Shown here: positions 1 through 9,235 of the stretch, in pieces
How positions within the stretch are numbered: the stretch's first letter is position 1
How the letters are laid out: each line of letters starts with the position of its first letter
Source of the DNA: Aliagarivorans marinus DSM 23064
GTDB lineage: Bacteria > Pseudomonadota > Gammaproteobacteria > Enterobacterales > Celerinatantimonadaceae
NCBI RefSeq assembly: GCF_000429485.1
Contig: NZ_AUBY01000019.1
Coordinates: 1-64,000 of the forward strand
Length of the DNA: 64,000 nt
Reading direction: 5' to 3'
Made by a program: the position numbers and the translations under genes
The notes under the pieces: model-generated
Told to the model about the DNA's origin: nothing
Database searches by the model: none
What the model saw: the letters and a program-made list of their open reading frames with translations, nothing else

Positions 1-243
1 TTATGGCTGGCGTGGCGGCGTTGAACAAAATGAGCAGGCTAGGTATGCCTGTTCGTCAGGCAGCTGGATAAACTGCTGAACAGCGCAGGGATACTTTGTT
101 CCCTGTACTGAATTGATCAACAACGCCACTGCACGTCAATCAGGCGCAAGCAAAATATCGCGGCTTACCTTGAACAGGTTCTATCAGCAGGCTTCTCGCA
201 GGATGAGAGCAAAAAGCAATCATTCACGCTCTTACCCTAGTTC
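1..243. other. Left-edge sequence without a supported gene
   Basis: I see no convincing gene here. A 22-codon plus-strand frame beginning ATG at base 3 reads like the tail of a transposase (LNKMSRLGMPVR), but it is too short and too close to the window edge to call. A minus-strand open stretch of about 45 codons ends at base 1 and has no recognisable content. Flanking mobile-element debris is possible, given the transposase relic near 1.7 kb. Confidence 0.3.
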
Positions 244-1308
244 TCACCAAAAGCGCTTACCATTAATGACAAACATCAAGTAGCGATTGTCTTTGATCTG
301 TTGGTGAAGCAAATAGAGCAGGGTATAACTGCCGACGCACATAATCACAAATGAAACATGGGGGTTAGTTATACCCGCCGCCCGTAACAGGTAGGCGAAA
401 CCTAGTAACACCGAAAGATGGAAAAGATATATAGTGTAAGAGGAGTTAGAGATCTCCTTTAAACAGAGAGCTTGTTCAACAGACAACTCTCTAGAAAAGA
501 CCTGAAGCAACCCTAGAGTTACCGTCAATACCCAATAAAACCTCGCCACTTCCAAAGCGTATATAGCGTAGGAATTAACTGGAGTAAGCAGCTTCCATAC
601 AGCTAATAGAACGAGAAATATCAGCAGTGTAACCTTCCAGCAACCCAAATTAGCAATAAAGCTATCGCGTTTTAACCAGAAATAACCACCGAGCAAGTAA
701 GAAGGAAAATAAATAATCAATTCATCGAGCACAAAAAAGCCCATCAGAGTAGGCTGACCTGCCAGCCTCCAGCCTGCATGTAGGAACAAAAATCCAACCA
801 AACCGTACAGCGCCATCCCTATCCTCAAAGGGATACGGACAAGTTGAAACTTCACAAAAAAAACATAAAACATAGGTGCTAACAAGCTATATATAATTAA
901 GTTTGCCAGGAACCAAAGGTGGACCAGCCAGCGGCCGGTTGAGAAGTAATCTGTACCTGGGAAATAAAACCGCTCCTTTATAAAGAAAAAGCTCAAATAG
1001 TTAATCACTCCACCAACAAGCAATAAAGGAACTCCTAAGCGTATTAGGCGGTCAACAATGAATGACTGAGTAGTATGCTTTTCCAGAATCATAAAAGAGA
1101 GAAAGCCAGAGAGAACATAAAACACATCCATACGAAAGCTGTGAATTAACTCTCTTAAGATCCAGTAAAATCCTGAGGCATCTGCGAATACCAAAAAAGG
1201 ATTCGCTAAATCATCATCACGAAAGTAAGCTGCTGCATGAATGACTAATCCAAGCAACATCATCAGTGATCTCAGAGCATCCATATTATTGTATCTAACC
1301 TTAGTCAT
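244..1308 (-). CDS. Acyltransferase family 3 (OpgC/MdoC-like) integral membrane protein
   Basis: This 354-residue protein is hydrophobic throughout, with about ten predicted membrane segments. It starts with the acyltransferase-3 opening NNMDALRSLMMLLGLVIHAA, whose Arg and His match the active-site region of the family. Members move acyl groups (acetyl, succinyl) onto extracytoplasmic glycans such as osmoregulated periplasmic glucans, O-antigens or exopolysaccharides. The overall pattern, including FYVLSGF and a late YLFHLSV segment, resembles the OpgC/MdoC branch, but the acceptor cannot be told from sequence. The start is supported by GGAG about nine bases upstream. The gene stands alone, with no glycan-biosynthesis neighbours, and its DNA is more AT-rich than the ara genes, which would fit horizontal acquisition. 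Confidence 0.8.
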   Translation of the reverse strand: MTKVRYNNMDALRSLMMLLGLVIHAAAYFRDDDLANPFLVFADASGFYWILRELIHSFRMDVFYVLSGFLSFMILEKHTTQSFIVDRLIRLGVPLLLVGGVINYLSFFFIKERFYFPGTDYFSTGRWLVHLWFLANLIIYSLLAPMFYVFFVKFQLVRIPLRIGMALYGLVGFLFLHAGWRLAGQPTLMGFFVLDELIIYFPSYLLGGYFWLKRDSFIANLGCWKVTLLIFLVLLAVWKLLTPVNSYAIYALEVARFYWVLTVTLGLLQVFSRELSVEQALCLKEISNSSYTIYLFHLSVLLGFAYLLRAAGITNPHVSFVIMCVGSYTLLYLLHQQIKDNRYLMFVINGKRFW

Positions 1309-1693
1309 ATCTAACTCTCCAAAAACCTTATGTTTAAACAGTCATTAATTACTTTTCGTAGAAGCCACTTACTAACATTGACCCGATTCGATCCGGATAA
1401 TAGGTACTCCAAATTGAACACTGCTTTGCAAAGATGGAAGTGGGGGAATTGGCACTGATATGCAAAACACCCAATACAATTAAAGCTAGGTACGCCTTAA
1501 GGGCAATGACTAAGCCTATAACAACCATTCATTCTGTTATACAGAGAGTGTCTGATAATCATACACTCGCAACTGACATATTTCGGACATCTCATTAAAC
1601 TGGAAAGCTAGAAATTAACAGAATACCTACAAGAATGACAAGGTCGTTTACCATTGTCTACACTTTTACCGTCACTCACAGTTCGGCCTGCCT
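1309..1693. other. Intergenic stretch with no supported gene
   Basis: AT-rich spacer between the acyltransferase start and the transposase relic. It presumably carries the acyltransferase promoter, but no clear -35/-10 pair, operator or terminator stood out. Confidence 0.4.
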
Positions 1694-2035
1694 ATGACGT
1701 GCTCTAGGTACCATCAAGTCAGCTTGACTGACGCCCCCTACTCACACAACATCTCTCGTTGTATACGCCGGATGTTTATGCGCGGGGAAAACCGCGTGGC
1801 CGCGAGCTTTCAGTATCGCAGGCAATTGGTAAATCAGACTCAGCTCAAGCTGCCCTCAGTACTCGCCATTTATGTGTGCGCCGATGCGGTGATAAGTGAC
1901 CATCACCAAGCGGTGTTACACATTAATAAACAGCTTGCCAGTCTGGTTGAGGGGCGTGGTCGGGAGTTTATCTATCACGGCGGCTTTGTCGCTTTTGTGG
2001 ATGACGAGCAAACCTTTATTACCCGATTGGACTAA
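1694..2035 (+). pseudogene. Degenerate REP-associated (Y1/HUH) transposase fragment
   Basis: The first ~80 codons read as a decayed REP-associated tyrosine transposase of the IS200/IS605 Y1 family. The opening (YHQVSLTDAPYSHNISRCIRR) parallels the usual start of these proteins, with PYYH..SRCVRR changed to PYSHNISRCIRR. The later YRRQLVNQTQLKLPSVLAIYVCADAV segment corresponds to the family's EHRRQW...FAIDICAYAV region. The HUH metal site, normally SNHYH, reads SDHHQ, so one catalytic His is lost. The last ~30 codons match nothing I recognise, and the protein stops at 113 residues against about 150-320 for intact enzymes. It lacks the catalytic Tyr region, so it is almost certainly inactive. 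Confidence 0.6.
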
Positions 2036-2190
2036 ACCTGATCAGACAGAAGCTGTTGAGTAAGTTGAGTTCGACGAACTGTCCTGCTTGGCAAGAATGG
2101 GGAAAGACGGGGAGAAAAGATACTGAGCAACTAGCTAGGCCTTATCGACCCTTAATGCAGATGGCGACCGTGCGCCTTAAGATCAATTAA

Positions 2191-2223
2191 AGACAGACTC
2201 TCTCGAATAAAGAGAGCCTGTCT
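2191..2223 (-). terminator. Rho-independent terminator of the reductase pair
   Basis: A 13-bp stem with one mismatch (arms at 2191-2203 and 2211-2223) lies 22 bases past the stop of the downstream ene-reductase. On the minus strand it is followed by a T-rich run (TCTTTAATT). It is well placed to end the LysR/reductase transcript. Confidence 0.7.
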
Positions 2224-2244
2224 ACAGCAGACTAGTTACAAGCC

Positions 2245-3336
2245 CTAACCTTGATAACAGGCGTAATCGGTAAACCCTCGCTCATCGCCACCGTACAGCG
2301 TCAAACGTGCATCTGGGTCGAACTCGGTCAGCGGCCAATCATTTTTCATTCGCTCCACCAAGTCGGGGTTGGTCACAAACGGCGTACCGAAGGCGGCGAA
2401 GTCGGCGTAGCCTTTGTCTAGCAGTGCGTTGGCGCTCTGCTTGGTCAGCTTGCCTGCCACCATAATCGGGTTAGCGTAAACCTCGCGCACTTGCTGGCGG
2501 AATGACTCTGGCACCTCTTCATGGCGAGAGATGTTCTCCGAGAAGTGCAGATAGGCCAGGTTAAAGCGCGACATCTTGGCAATCGCCTTAAGTGTTAGCT
2601 CGACAATCTCTGGGTCTGAGTCCTTAAAGCCTTCAATCACATGCGGCGACACGCGGATTGCCACTTTGTCGGCGCCAATCGCGTCCACCAGTGCTTCTAC
2701 CACTTCCAGCATCAGGCGCATGCGGTTTTCCTGGCTGCCGCCGTATTGGTCGTCACGCTGGTTGCTGGCGATGCGCATAAACTGGTCGATCAGGTAGCCG
2801 TGGGCGGCGTGGATCTCAACGCCGTCGAAGCCTGCTTCCATCGCATTGTGGGCCGCTTGTACGAAATCACCAATGGTGGCTTGGATCTCTTCCACACTGA
2901 GCGCACGCGGGGTTTCGGTTTCGATCATCCCAAAGCCGCCCTCTGGTAAGGGGCCAAACACTTGGTCTGGGTCTTTCAGCGCCGAGGCCGATACTGGCTG
3001 CAGGCCAGTAATGCTTGAGTGGCTGCGACGCCCCACATGCCAGAGCTGGATAAAGGCCTTGCCGCCGCGCTGATGGATCGCCTCGGTGACCTGCTTCCAG
3101 CCCTCGATATGCTCGCGGGTATAGATCCCCTGAGTCATCGAGTAGCCGCGGGCTACCTGAGATATTGGCGCGCCTTCAGTCACAATCAGGCCGGCATCGG
3201 CGCGTTGTCCGTAATAGGTGGCCATCATCTGATTAGGCACATCGCCCGGCTGGTTGGTGCGCGAGCGGGTCATTGGGGCCATTGCGATACGATTGGCAGT
3301 GCTGAGCTCACCGAACTCAAAAGGTTTGAACAACAT
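2245..3336 (-). CDS. Old Yellow Enzyme-type alkene reductase (His/His type)
   Basis: A 363-residue FMN-dependent NAD(P)H:flavin oxidoreductase of the Old Yellow Enzyme family (NemA/xenobiotic reductase type), a TIM-barrel cytosolic enzyme reducing activated C=C bonds and often nitro compounds. Visible landmarks are the N-terminal AMAPMTRSR flavin segment, the QLWHVGRRSH stretch, the substrate-anion pair H176/H179 in EIHAAHGYLIDQF, and a C-terminal FGTPFVTNPDL phosphate-binding loop. Length is typical. It lies nine bases after the stop of its paralogue, so the two are co-transcribed. The late phosphate-loop RMKNDWPL and the final YGGDERGFTDYACY match the family closely. Physiological substrate is unknown. 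Confidence 0.9.
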   Translation of the reverse strand: MLFKPFEFGELSTANRIAMAPMTRSRTNQPGDVPNQMMATYYGQRADAGLIVTEGAPISQVARGYSMTQGIYTREHIEGWKQVTEAIHQRGGKAFIQLWHVGRRSHSSITGLQPVSASALKDPDQVFGPLPEGGFGMIETETPRALSVEEIQATIGDFVQAAHNAMEAGFDGVEIHAAHGYLIDQFMRIASNQRDDQYGGSQENRMRLMLEVVEALVDAIGADKVAIRVSPHVIEGFKDSDPEIVELTLKAIAKMSRFNLAYLHFSENISRHEEVPESFRQQVREVYANPIMVAGKLTKQSANALLDKGYADFAAFGTPFVTNPDLVERMKNDWPLTEFDPDARLTLYGGDERGFTDYACYQG

Positions 3337-3345
3337 GGCTAACTC

Positions 3346-4446
3346 CTACTTAGTCTCAAAACAGGGGTAGTCGGTTAGTCCTTTTTCACCACCACCAAAC
3401 AAGGTATTCGGGTCGTGTGCGGCCAGCGGGTGGCCGTTCTTGATGCGCTCGGGCAGATCGGGGTTGGCCACAAACGGGCGACCAAAACCAATCATATCCG
3501 CCAGGCCTTGGCTAATCGCCTGCTCGGCGCTTTCGGCGTTGTAGCGACCGGCGTAGATAAGCACGCCGTCAAAGGCCTCACGCAGCGCACGTTTGAACGA
3601 CTCTGGGGTATCCGGCGCGTCGTCCCAATCCACCTCGGCGATGTGCAGATAAGCAATCTTATGCGTGCTCAGTAATGCCGCCGCGGCGGTGTAAGTCTCT
3701 TCAGGCTTGGCATCGACGGTACCATTCAAGGTGGTCAGCGGAGCTAGGCGCACGCCTACGCGCTCAGCGCCAATGGCATCGACCAAGGTGGCCACTACTT
3801 CGTCTAAGAAGCGCAGACGATTTTCCAGGCTACCGCCGTACTCATCGCTTCGGTTATTGGCTTCTGAGTCGATAAACTGATTCACCAGATAGCCGTTGGC
3901 GGCATGCAGTTCAATGCCATCAAAGCCCGCTTCCACGGCATTTAACGCCGCCTGATGATACTCGGCCAACACCTGCTTAATATCGTCGTGGGTCATCTCA
4001 CGTGGCTCTACCACGTCAACAAAGCCCGGCTCGTCGCTGCCGTTATCGATAAACACTTTGACGTTCTCGGCCTTGAGCGCCGATGATGAAATAGGCTGCT
4101 CGCCGCCGATATTGTCGGGGTGGGTAACCCGGCCCACATGCCACAGTTGAGCGAAGATATGGCCGCCTTTGGCGTGCACTTGGTCGGTTACTTTTTTCCA
4201 GCCGGCGATCTGTGCTGGGCTGTAGATGCCCGGCGTCCAAGCGTAGCCTTGGCCCATGGGCGAGATTTGAGTGCCTTCGGCCACAATCAAACCGGCACTG
4301 GCGCGTTGACCGTAGTAAGTCGCCATCATCTCGTTGGCAAGGTTGCCCGGCTGACTAGCACGCGAGCGGGTCATTGGTGGCATCACGATGCGGTTAGACA
4401 ATTGAAGATTGCCAAGTTGAATTGGCTGAAACAGGGAATTGGCCAT
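3346..4446 (-). CDS. Old Yellow Enzyme-type alkene reductase (His/Asn type)
   Basis: A 366-residue paralogue of the neighbouring reductase, with the same barrel landmarks (MPPMTRSRASQPGN, QLWHVGRVTHP, FGRPFVANPDL, YGG-like GGGEKGLTDYPCF end). Its active-site pair is H181/N184 (ELHAANGYLVNQF) instead of His/His, the other known variant of the anion-binding couple. The two enzymes may therefore differ in substrate preference. GGAGG seven bases upstream fixes the start. It is the first structural gene after the LysR regulator (102-base gap) and the likely regulated target. A role in detoxifying electrophiles is inferred from the family. Confidence 0.9.
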   Translation of the reverse strand: MANSLFQPIQLGNLQLSNRIVMPPMTRSRASQPGNLANEMMATYYGQRASAGLIVAEGTQISPMGQGYAWTPGIYSPAQIAGWKKVTDQVHAKGGHIFAQLWHVGRVTHPDNIGGEQPISSSALKAENVKVFIDNGSDEPGFVDVVEPREMTHDDIKQVLAEYHQAALNAVEAGFDGIELHAANGYLVNQFIDSEANNRSDEYGGSLENRLRFLDEVVATLVDAIGAERVGVRLAPLTTLNGTVDAKPEETYTAAAALLSTHKIAYLHIAEVDWDDAPDTPESFKRALREAFDGVLIYAGRYNAESAEQAISQGLADMIGFGRPFVANPDLPERIKNGHPLAAHDPNTLFGGGEKGLTDYPCFETK

Positions 4447-4548
4447 AATCGGTCCTCCAAGAAAACTGCGGCAAGTCTAGCAGTGTTCGGAGCAACGATT
4501 TACTACAAAAATAGCAAAAGATATTTGCAAAAAACGGAACAATGCAGC

Positions 4549-5430
4549 TTATAAATCTAAGCGAGACTGAATATAGTCGATAAACGCACTGATACGCTTA
4601 GAAACGGTAGACGATTTATAGTACACCGCGTTGATGTTACGCCGCTCGGTATCGGCGATTTTCTCGCTCTCCAGCAGCGGCACTAGGCGCCCCGCTTCAA
4701 TGTCCCGTTTGACCATAAAACCCGACAAACAAGCAATGCCATTACCGGCCAGCGCCAACTGGCGTACCGTTTCACCATTGCCCGACACCAGCGCACTGCT
4801 GCGCACCTCAAAGCCAGATAGCGGCCATTGATTGAGCACTTTGGGGCCGCTAAAGCCAATCAGGTCGTGGTCATCAAGCTCCCCGACTCGCTCGGGAAAG
4901 CCGCGCCGAGCCAAGTAATCCGGCGAGGCCACGATATACAGCAAGCTTTTGCCAAGCGGGCGAGCATGCAAGGTGGAGTCTACCAACTTGCCGATACGAA
5001 TCGCCACATCGCAGCGCTTTTCCAAGAGATCGACAAAGCCCTCGTTGGAGCTCAGCTCCAGTTCGATATCCGGATAGGCCTGACGAAAGCCCTGCATCAA
5101 GGGCACTAGCTGATGCAGCACAAAGGGGCTGGCCGCATCCACCCGCAGTTTGCCTTTGGGCAGCAAGCCCCGCGAGGTGATATCTTCCTCGGCCTGCTGA
5201 ATTTGCAGCAGACCGCCGCGAATAGAATCGACAAACTGCCGCCCTTCATCGGTCAGGGCAACCCGCCGGGTGGTGCGATTAAACAAGCTCAGCCCGAGCT
5301 GCTGCTCGAGCTTGGAAACAGCGCGGGATACCCGGGAGACCTGCACATCCAACACATCGGCAGCGGCAGAAAAGCCGCCACTGTCGACCACTGTGAGTAG
5401 AATTTCCAAATCATCAGAACGGGTTAGCAT
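4549..5430 (-). CDS. LysR-family transcriptional regulator
   Basis: A 293-residue LysR-type regulator. The winged helix-turn-helix covers residues ~4-63 (FSAAADVLDVQVSRVSRAVSKLEQQLG...FNRTTRRVALT), and the effector-binding domain spans ~90-290 with the usual LRVDAASPFVLHQL entry. It lies upstream of, and in the same orientation as, the two ene-reductases. It resembles the regulators that sit beside nemA-type reductases in many Proteobacteria. Co-transcription with its targets is unusual for LysR proteins, which are more often divergent, so the 102-base gap may hold a separate promoter. The effector is probably a reactive electrophile or quinone, by analogy only. Confidence 0.85.
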   Translation of the reverse strand: MLTRSDDLEILLTVVDSGGFSAAADVLDVQVSRVSRAVSKLEQQLGLSLFNRTTRRVALTDEGRQFVDSIRGGLLQIQQAEEDITSRGLLPKGKLRVDAASPFVLHQLVPLMQGFRQAYPDIELELSSNEGFVDLLEKRCDVAIRIGKLVDSTLHARPLGKSLLYIVASPDYLARRGFPERVGELDDHDLIGFSGPKVLNQWPLSGFEVRSSALVSGNGETVRQLALAGNGIACLSGFMVKRDIEAGRLVPLLESEKIADTERRNINAVYYKSSTVSKRISAFIDYIQSRLDL

Positions 5431-5507
5431 TACAGCGCCATCTTGTTAATTGCGAATAAGACAAATATACACGTCTATTAGTGCATTTTCTGAGATGTTT
5501 AGTCGGA

Positions 5508-6347
5508 TTAGCTGATATGCTCGCGGTAGCGCTTCGGACTGGTGCCCGCTTTACGTTTGAATACTCTGGAAAAATACAGCGGGTCAGCAAAGCCCACTAT
5601 CCTACCGACCTGACTTACCGAATAGTTGGTGGTCACCAGCAACTGCTTGGCCCGGCTGATCCGTTGGTCATCGCGCCACTGCGCAATGGTCATGCCCACT
5701 TCATCGCGAAACAGGTGCCCTAATCGCGAGGCTGATAAGCAAGTATGGGTGGCCAACTCCTCCACGGTGAAGTTCTTGTTGAGGTTTTGGGTCATGTAGT
5801 TCATCGCCTCGACGATGCGCGGTTCCAAGGGCTTGATCACCACATCGGGCTGAACCGACTTACAGCGGATCAGCAACTGCTCCAGCAGGTTAATCGCCAA
5901 ATCATCCCGATAAGGCAGGTCCGACTTAGAGATGTATTCGATATCCACAAACAGCTTATCCAGCTGAGCCACGTTATCGGCGTCGAGCCCCTGCGTGAGA
6001 TAGACCCCGTTGTACGAGCTTTGCCAGCTTAGCCAATCGTTCCAAAAGGCACGTGGGCGAAAATAGACCCAACGGTGAAACCAAGACGCACAATCGTGCT
6101 TACGGTGGTAATAGTGGGCGGCGCTGGGAGGGAACAGCAACAAGTCTCCCGCCTTAACATGGAAGGCTTGCTCGCCGCGAAAAACCGTGCCTTCCCCTTG
6201 GCTGGTCATATTGATGATGTAGCCCTTCATCCCGCTGGGGCGGTCAATGACAAAATCCAGCTCATCACCGTCGATGATAGGGGTTAAGCCTGCCACCAAG
6301 TGGGCATTGAAGTCGTAATCGGGCTTTAGGGGATCTTCGTTCTGCAT
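5508..6347 (-). CDS. araC: Arabinose operon regulator AraC
   Basis: A 279-residue AraC-family regulator with an N-terminal cupin sugar-binding domain (~10-165, including GEQAFHVKAGDLLLFPPSAAHYY and FHRWVYFRPR) and two C-terminal helix-turn-helices (~180-277, FTVEELATHTCLSASRLGHLFRDEVG and ISRAKQLLVTTNYSVSQVGRIVGFADPLYFSRVFKR). Length and domain order match E. coli AraC. It is the last gene of the minus-strand arabinose run, about 90 bases after the unknown gene, rather than divergent from araB as in E. coli. The AraC-like operators in the araB-araF spacer are its expected targets. It should activate both arms when arabinose binds. No strong ribosome site is visible at the ATG. Confidence 0.9.
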   Translation of the reverse strand: MQNEDPLKPDYDFNAHLVAGLTPIIDGDELDFVIDRPSGMKGYIINMTSQGEGTVFRGEQAFHVKAGDLLLFPPSAAHYYHRKHDCASWFHRWVYFRPRAFWNDWLSWQSSYNGVYLTQGLDADNVAQLDKLFVDIEYISKSDLPYRDDLAINLLEQLLIRCKSVQPDVVIKPLEPRIVEAMNYMTQNLNKNFTVEELATHTCLSASRLGHLFRDEVGMTIAQWRDDQRISRAKQLLVTTNYSVSQVGRIVGFADPLYFSRVFKRKAGTSPKRYREHIS

Positions 6348-6437
6348 CGTTATTTTTACGAGGTAATTACCTGAGTCAGCGAGGTATTCCCATTGGCACC
6401 AGTTTAAATTGCTGGCAAAAACTTACCTCGCCCTCTC

Positions 6438-6920
6438 TCACATTTCCAAGCTTATCGATAACTGGGCAGAGAATGCTTCGCGGAACAACGCCGACTTGGC
6501 ACTGCGGCTCAAGCTCTCGCTAGGTAGCCCAATATGCTGATACTGGCACTGCACCTCGCCGTTTTTTGCCATAGTCGCCCCGTCGCCTTCAACCAGAGGA
6601 GACTCGCCAAACATCAGCCGATGGCGAATATGCATTCGCGTGGGCACCGTATTACGCGCCAAATACTCGATAACCAGGGCATCACCAGCAAAGTGATAGT
6701 TAATATTGATCGATAAGGTTTGGCTATGCTGCAGCTGGCACCACTGCTCTACTCGCCCCTCGCTATATCGAAAACGCCAGTCGATCTCGGCAACCGGGAT
6801 AGCGCTACCGTTGTTGGTGATCACCAGCTCGCCAGTAATTGCCTTGGCACTTCCATTGACTAAGCTAAAGCCCGGCGACAAACCGGGGCTTAGCGAGAAG
6901 GTCCAGTCTTGGTATTGCAT
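6438..6920 (-). CDS. Uncharacterised protein encoded in the arabinose operon
   Basis: I do not recognise this protein. The frame can be opened from a GTG at 6986, but that codon lies inside a hairpin. The ATG at 6920, with GGTGG seven bases ahead, is more likely, giving 160 residues starting MQYQDWTFSL. It has no signal peptide and no membrane segments. Alternating hydrophobic/polar stretches (ITGELVITNN, HFAGDALVIEYLARN) suggest an all-beta fold, perhaps a sugar-binding sandwich or a mutarotase-like piece, but no catalytic signature is visible. It lies between araA and araC on the same strand, which ties it to arabinose metabolism. No separate mutarotase gene is visible in the cluster, so that job is a possibility only. 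Confidence 0.6.
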   Translation of the reverse strand: MQYQDWTFSLSPGLSPGFSLVNGSAKAITGELVITNNGSAIPVAEIDWRFRYSEGRVEQWCQLQHSQTLSININYHFAGDALVIEYLARNTVPTRMHIRHRLMFGESPLVEGDGATMAKNGEVQCQYQHIGLPSESLSRSAKSALFREAFSAQLSISLEM

Positions 6921-6967
6921 CGCCACCGTCTCAGGGGGACTTGTTAGTCGATTCACATCTACTCCAA

Positions 6968-6986
6968 GTGCTCCCAAGGGGAGCAC
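6968..6986 (-). promoter_or_regulatory. Intercistronic hairpin after araA
   Basis: A perfect 8-bp inverted repeat (GTGCTCCC / GGGAGCAC, 3-base loop) starts about 14 bases after the araA stop on the minus strand. No T-run follows, so it is more likely an RNA-stabilising or expression-tuning hairpin between araA and the unknown gene than a full terminator. Confidence 0.5.
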
Positions 6987-7000
6987 TGTTTGCCTGCAGT

Positions 7001-8485
7001 TTAGAAGTAAACCGCGTTGTTGCGCAGCTCTTGTTTGAACTGGCGCAGCTGGGTTGCGCTGTCTATCACCACCATCTCCATGCCAAGAATCTCAGCGTAA
7101 TCGCTTAGTGACTCTAGTGATACCGATTGGCTGTAGACCGAGTGATGAGCAGCACCCGCGTGGATCCAGGCCGCGGCCGCCACGCCCAGGTTTGGCTGCG
7201 GCTCCCACAGCGCGTGCGCCACGGGAAGATGAGGCAGCGCCTCCGGCGGGCTAACCGTATCCACTTGATTGACCACCATGCGATAGCGCGAGCCTAAGTC
7301 AATCACCGACACGTTCACAGCCGCGCCAGCCTGACCACTGAAGATCAAACGGGGAATATCACAGTTGCAGCCGATGGTGTGGCGGTGGATCTCGAGCCTC
7401 GGCTTGGCCGCCGCAATGCTCGGACAGACCTCGAGCATATGGGCGCCCAACACTTGATTGCGGGTGCCAAAGTGATAGGTGTAATCCTCCATAAACGAGG
7501 TTCCGCCCGCTTTACCCTGCCCCATCACCTTCATGATGCGCAGCATTGCGGCGGTCTTCCAATCCCCTTCGCCACCAAAGCCAAAGCCCTTTTCCATTAA
7601 GCGTTGGGTTGCCAAACCAGGCAGATTGCTCAGCCCGGTAAGATCCTCAAAGCTGTTGGTAAAAGCCTCGGCCCCCACCGACGTAAGAAAGCTCTCAATA
7701 CCAGCTTCAAGGCGCGCTTCTCTCAGCAGGATGTTGCGCTGAGCGGGATCGCTAAGCATCTCTGGCGCCACCTGATAATGCGTCAGATATTCATCTATCA
7801 GTGCATCTATATCAGCATTGCTCACCGCATTTACCGCCTCGGTGAGCTCACCTAGGCTATAGCCATTCACCTCATAGCCGAACTGGATCTGCGCCGATAC
7901 CTTATTACCTTCCGTCACCGCGACTTGGCGCATATTGTCGCCAAAGCGCGCCACCTTGAGTGTTCGTCCTGCAGCGACGCCTACGGCAGCTCGACACCAT
8001 TGGTCCACCTCACGATGTACCCTCGCATCCTGCCAATGCCCCACCACCACCTTACGCTCAATGTTCATCCGCGAGCCGATAAAGCCAAACTCACGGCAGC
8101 CATGGGCGCTTTGATTGAGGTTCATAAAGTCCATATCGATGCTGTCCCATGGCAGGGCTGCATTGAACTGAGTATGCAGATGCAAGAAGGGCTTGTTCAG
8201 CTCGCCAAGGCCGGCAATCCACATCTTGGCAGGTGAGAAGGTGTGCATCCATAGCACTAAACCGACACAGGCTTTATCGTTGTTGGCAGCCCGGCACACC
8301 TCGAGGATCTCGGCGGCGGTGGTTACGGTGCCCTTGTCCACCAACGGTGTCGATAACTCGGTGGAGGCATTAAGCCCGACTACAATATGGGCGCTGTCTT
8401 TCGCCACTTGTTGTAACACTGCAGGTCCGTATAGGTGCTGGGAGCCGGTGACAAACCAGATTGTCTGCTGATTGAATATCTTCAT
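7001..8485 (-). CDS. araA: L-arabinose isomerase
   Basis: This 494-residue cytosolic, metal-dependent isomerase converts L-arabinose to L-ribulose. Length is within a few residues of E. coli AraA (500). Diagnostic segments include [11 protein letters not shown] at the N-terminus, the catalytic region [13 protein letters not shown] followed by HMLEVCPSI, and the C-terminal HH of [21 protein letters not shown] precedes the ATG. It follows araD by only nine bases, so translation is probably coupled. The order araB-araD-araA differs from the E. coli order araB-araA-araD. Expression is expected from the araB promoter under AraC and CRP. Confidence 0.97.
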   Translation of the reverse strand: MKIFNQQTIWFVTGSQHLYGPAVLQQVAKDSAHIVVGLNASTELSTPLVDKGTVTTAAEILEVCRAANNDKACVGLVLWMHTFSPAKMWIAGLGELNKPFLHLHTQFNAALPWDSIDMDFMNLNQSAHGCREFGFIGSRMNIERKVVVGHWQDARVHREVDQWCRAAVGVAAGRTLKVARFGDNMRQVAVTEGNKVSAQIQFGYEVNGYSLGELTEAVNAVSNADIDALIDEYLTHYQVAPEMLSDPAQRNILLREARLEAGIESFLTSVGAEAFTNSFEDLTGLSNLPGLATQRLMEKGFGFGGEGDWKTAAMLRIMKVMGQGKAGGTSFMEDYTYHFGTRNQVLGAHMLEVCPSIAAAKPRLEIHRHTIGCNCDIPRLIFSGQAGAAVNVSVIDLGSRYRMVVNQVDTVSPPEALPHLPVAHALWEPQPNLGVAAAAWIHAGAAHHSVYSQSVSLESLSDYAEILGMEMVVIDSATQLRQFKQELRNNAVYF

Positions 8486-8494
8486 GCTGCTTCC

Positions 8495-9235
8495 TTAATT
8501 CTTGTTCTGACCGTAATAGGCATTGGCGCCGTGCTTGCGCAGGTAGTGCTTGTCGAGTAGCGGCTGGCCGATGGTTGCCACATCGGGGCGCAGCTGCAAC
8601 GTTTGCAGAGCCATGCCGGCCACCACTTCCATGACCACCGCATTGTGGACCGCCTGCTCGGGGTCACTTCCCCAGGAAAACGGCGCATGTTCACACACCA
8701 AGATCCCCGGGCGAGCCATTACGTCCTCGCGACCAATCGCTTCGACAATCACCCTGCCGGTGTTTAGCTCGTAATCCTTCGCGATCTCTTGCTCGTTCAA
8801 GGGACGGGTACAGGCGATCTCGCCGTAGAAGTAATCGGCATGGGTGGTGCCCAATGCTGGAATGGCGCGCCCGGCCTGTGCCCATGCGGTCGCCTGAGGG
8901 GAATGGGTATGCACCACGCCGCCGATTTGCGGATAGCGCCGATAGAGCTCTAAGTGAGTATCGGTGTCGGAAGAGGGTTTAAGATCGCCCTCTAGCACGT
9001 TGCCATGTAAATCCACCAGCACCATGTTGTCGGGGCTCAGTTCACTGTAGGCCACGCCACTGGGCTTAATCACCACCAGCCCCGATTCCCGGTCAATGCC
9101 CGAGACATTTCCCCAAGTAAAAGTCACCAGCTGATGACGCTGTAAGTCCATGTTGGCCTGCCACACTCGCTGACGCAGCGCTTGCATGCGCTCTGCCAGT
9201 TGCTCAACGCCGCTCTCAAAAGCCTGTTCACTCAT
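8495..9235 (-). CDS. araD: L-ribulose-5-phosphate 4-epimerase
   Basis: This 246-residue class II aldolase/epimerase converts L-ribulose 5-phosphate to D-xylulose 5-phosphate, feeding the pentose phosphate pathway. Zinc ligands are visible as H109 and H111 (GVVHTHSPQ) and H183 (CEHAPFSWG, normally HGPFAWG). The phosphate site shows as TWGNVSGID and KPSGV. It is about 15 residues longer than the 231-residue E. coli enzyme, mostly as an N-terminal extension rich in Glu and Arg. AAGGAG lies nine bases before the ATG. The start overlaps the last codons of araB by eight bases, indicating coupled translation. Confidence 0.95.
   Translation of the reverse strand: MSEQAFESGVEQLAERMQALRQRVWQANMDLQRHQLVTFTWGNVSGIDRESGLVVIKPSGVAYSELSPDNMVLVDLHGNVLEGDLKPSSDTDTHLELYRRYPQIGGVVHTHSPQATAWAQAGRAIPALGTTHADYFYGEIACTRPLNEQEIAKDYELNTGRVIVEAIGREDVMARPGILVCEHAPFSWGSDPEQAVHNAVVMEVVAGMALQTLQLRPDVATIGQPLLDKHYLRKHGANAYYGQNKN

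Noticed and set aside
6984-6986. GTG start for the unknown ara-operon gene
   Set aside because: It lies inside a perfect hairpin close to the araA stop and has no ribosome site. The ATG at 6920 is preferred.
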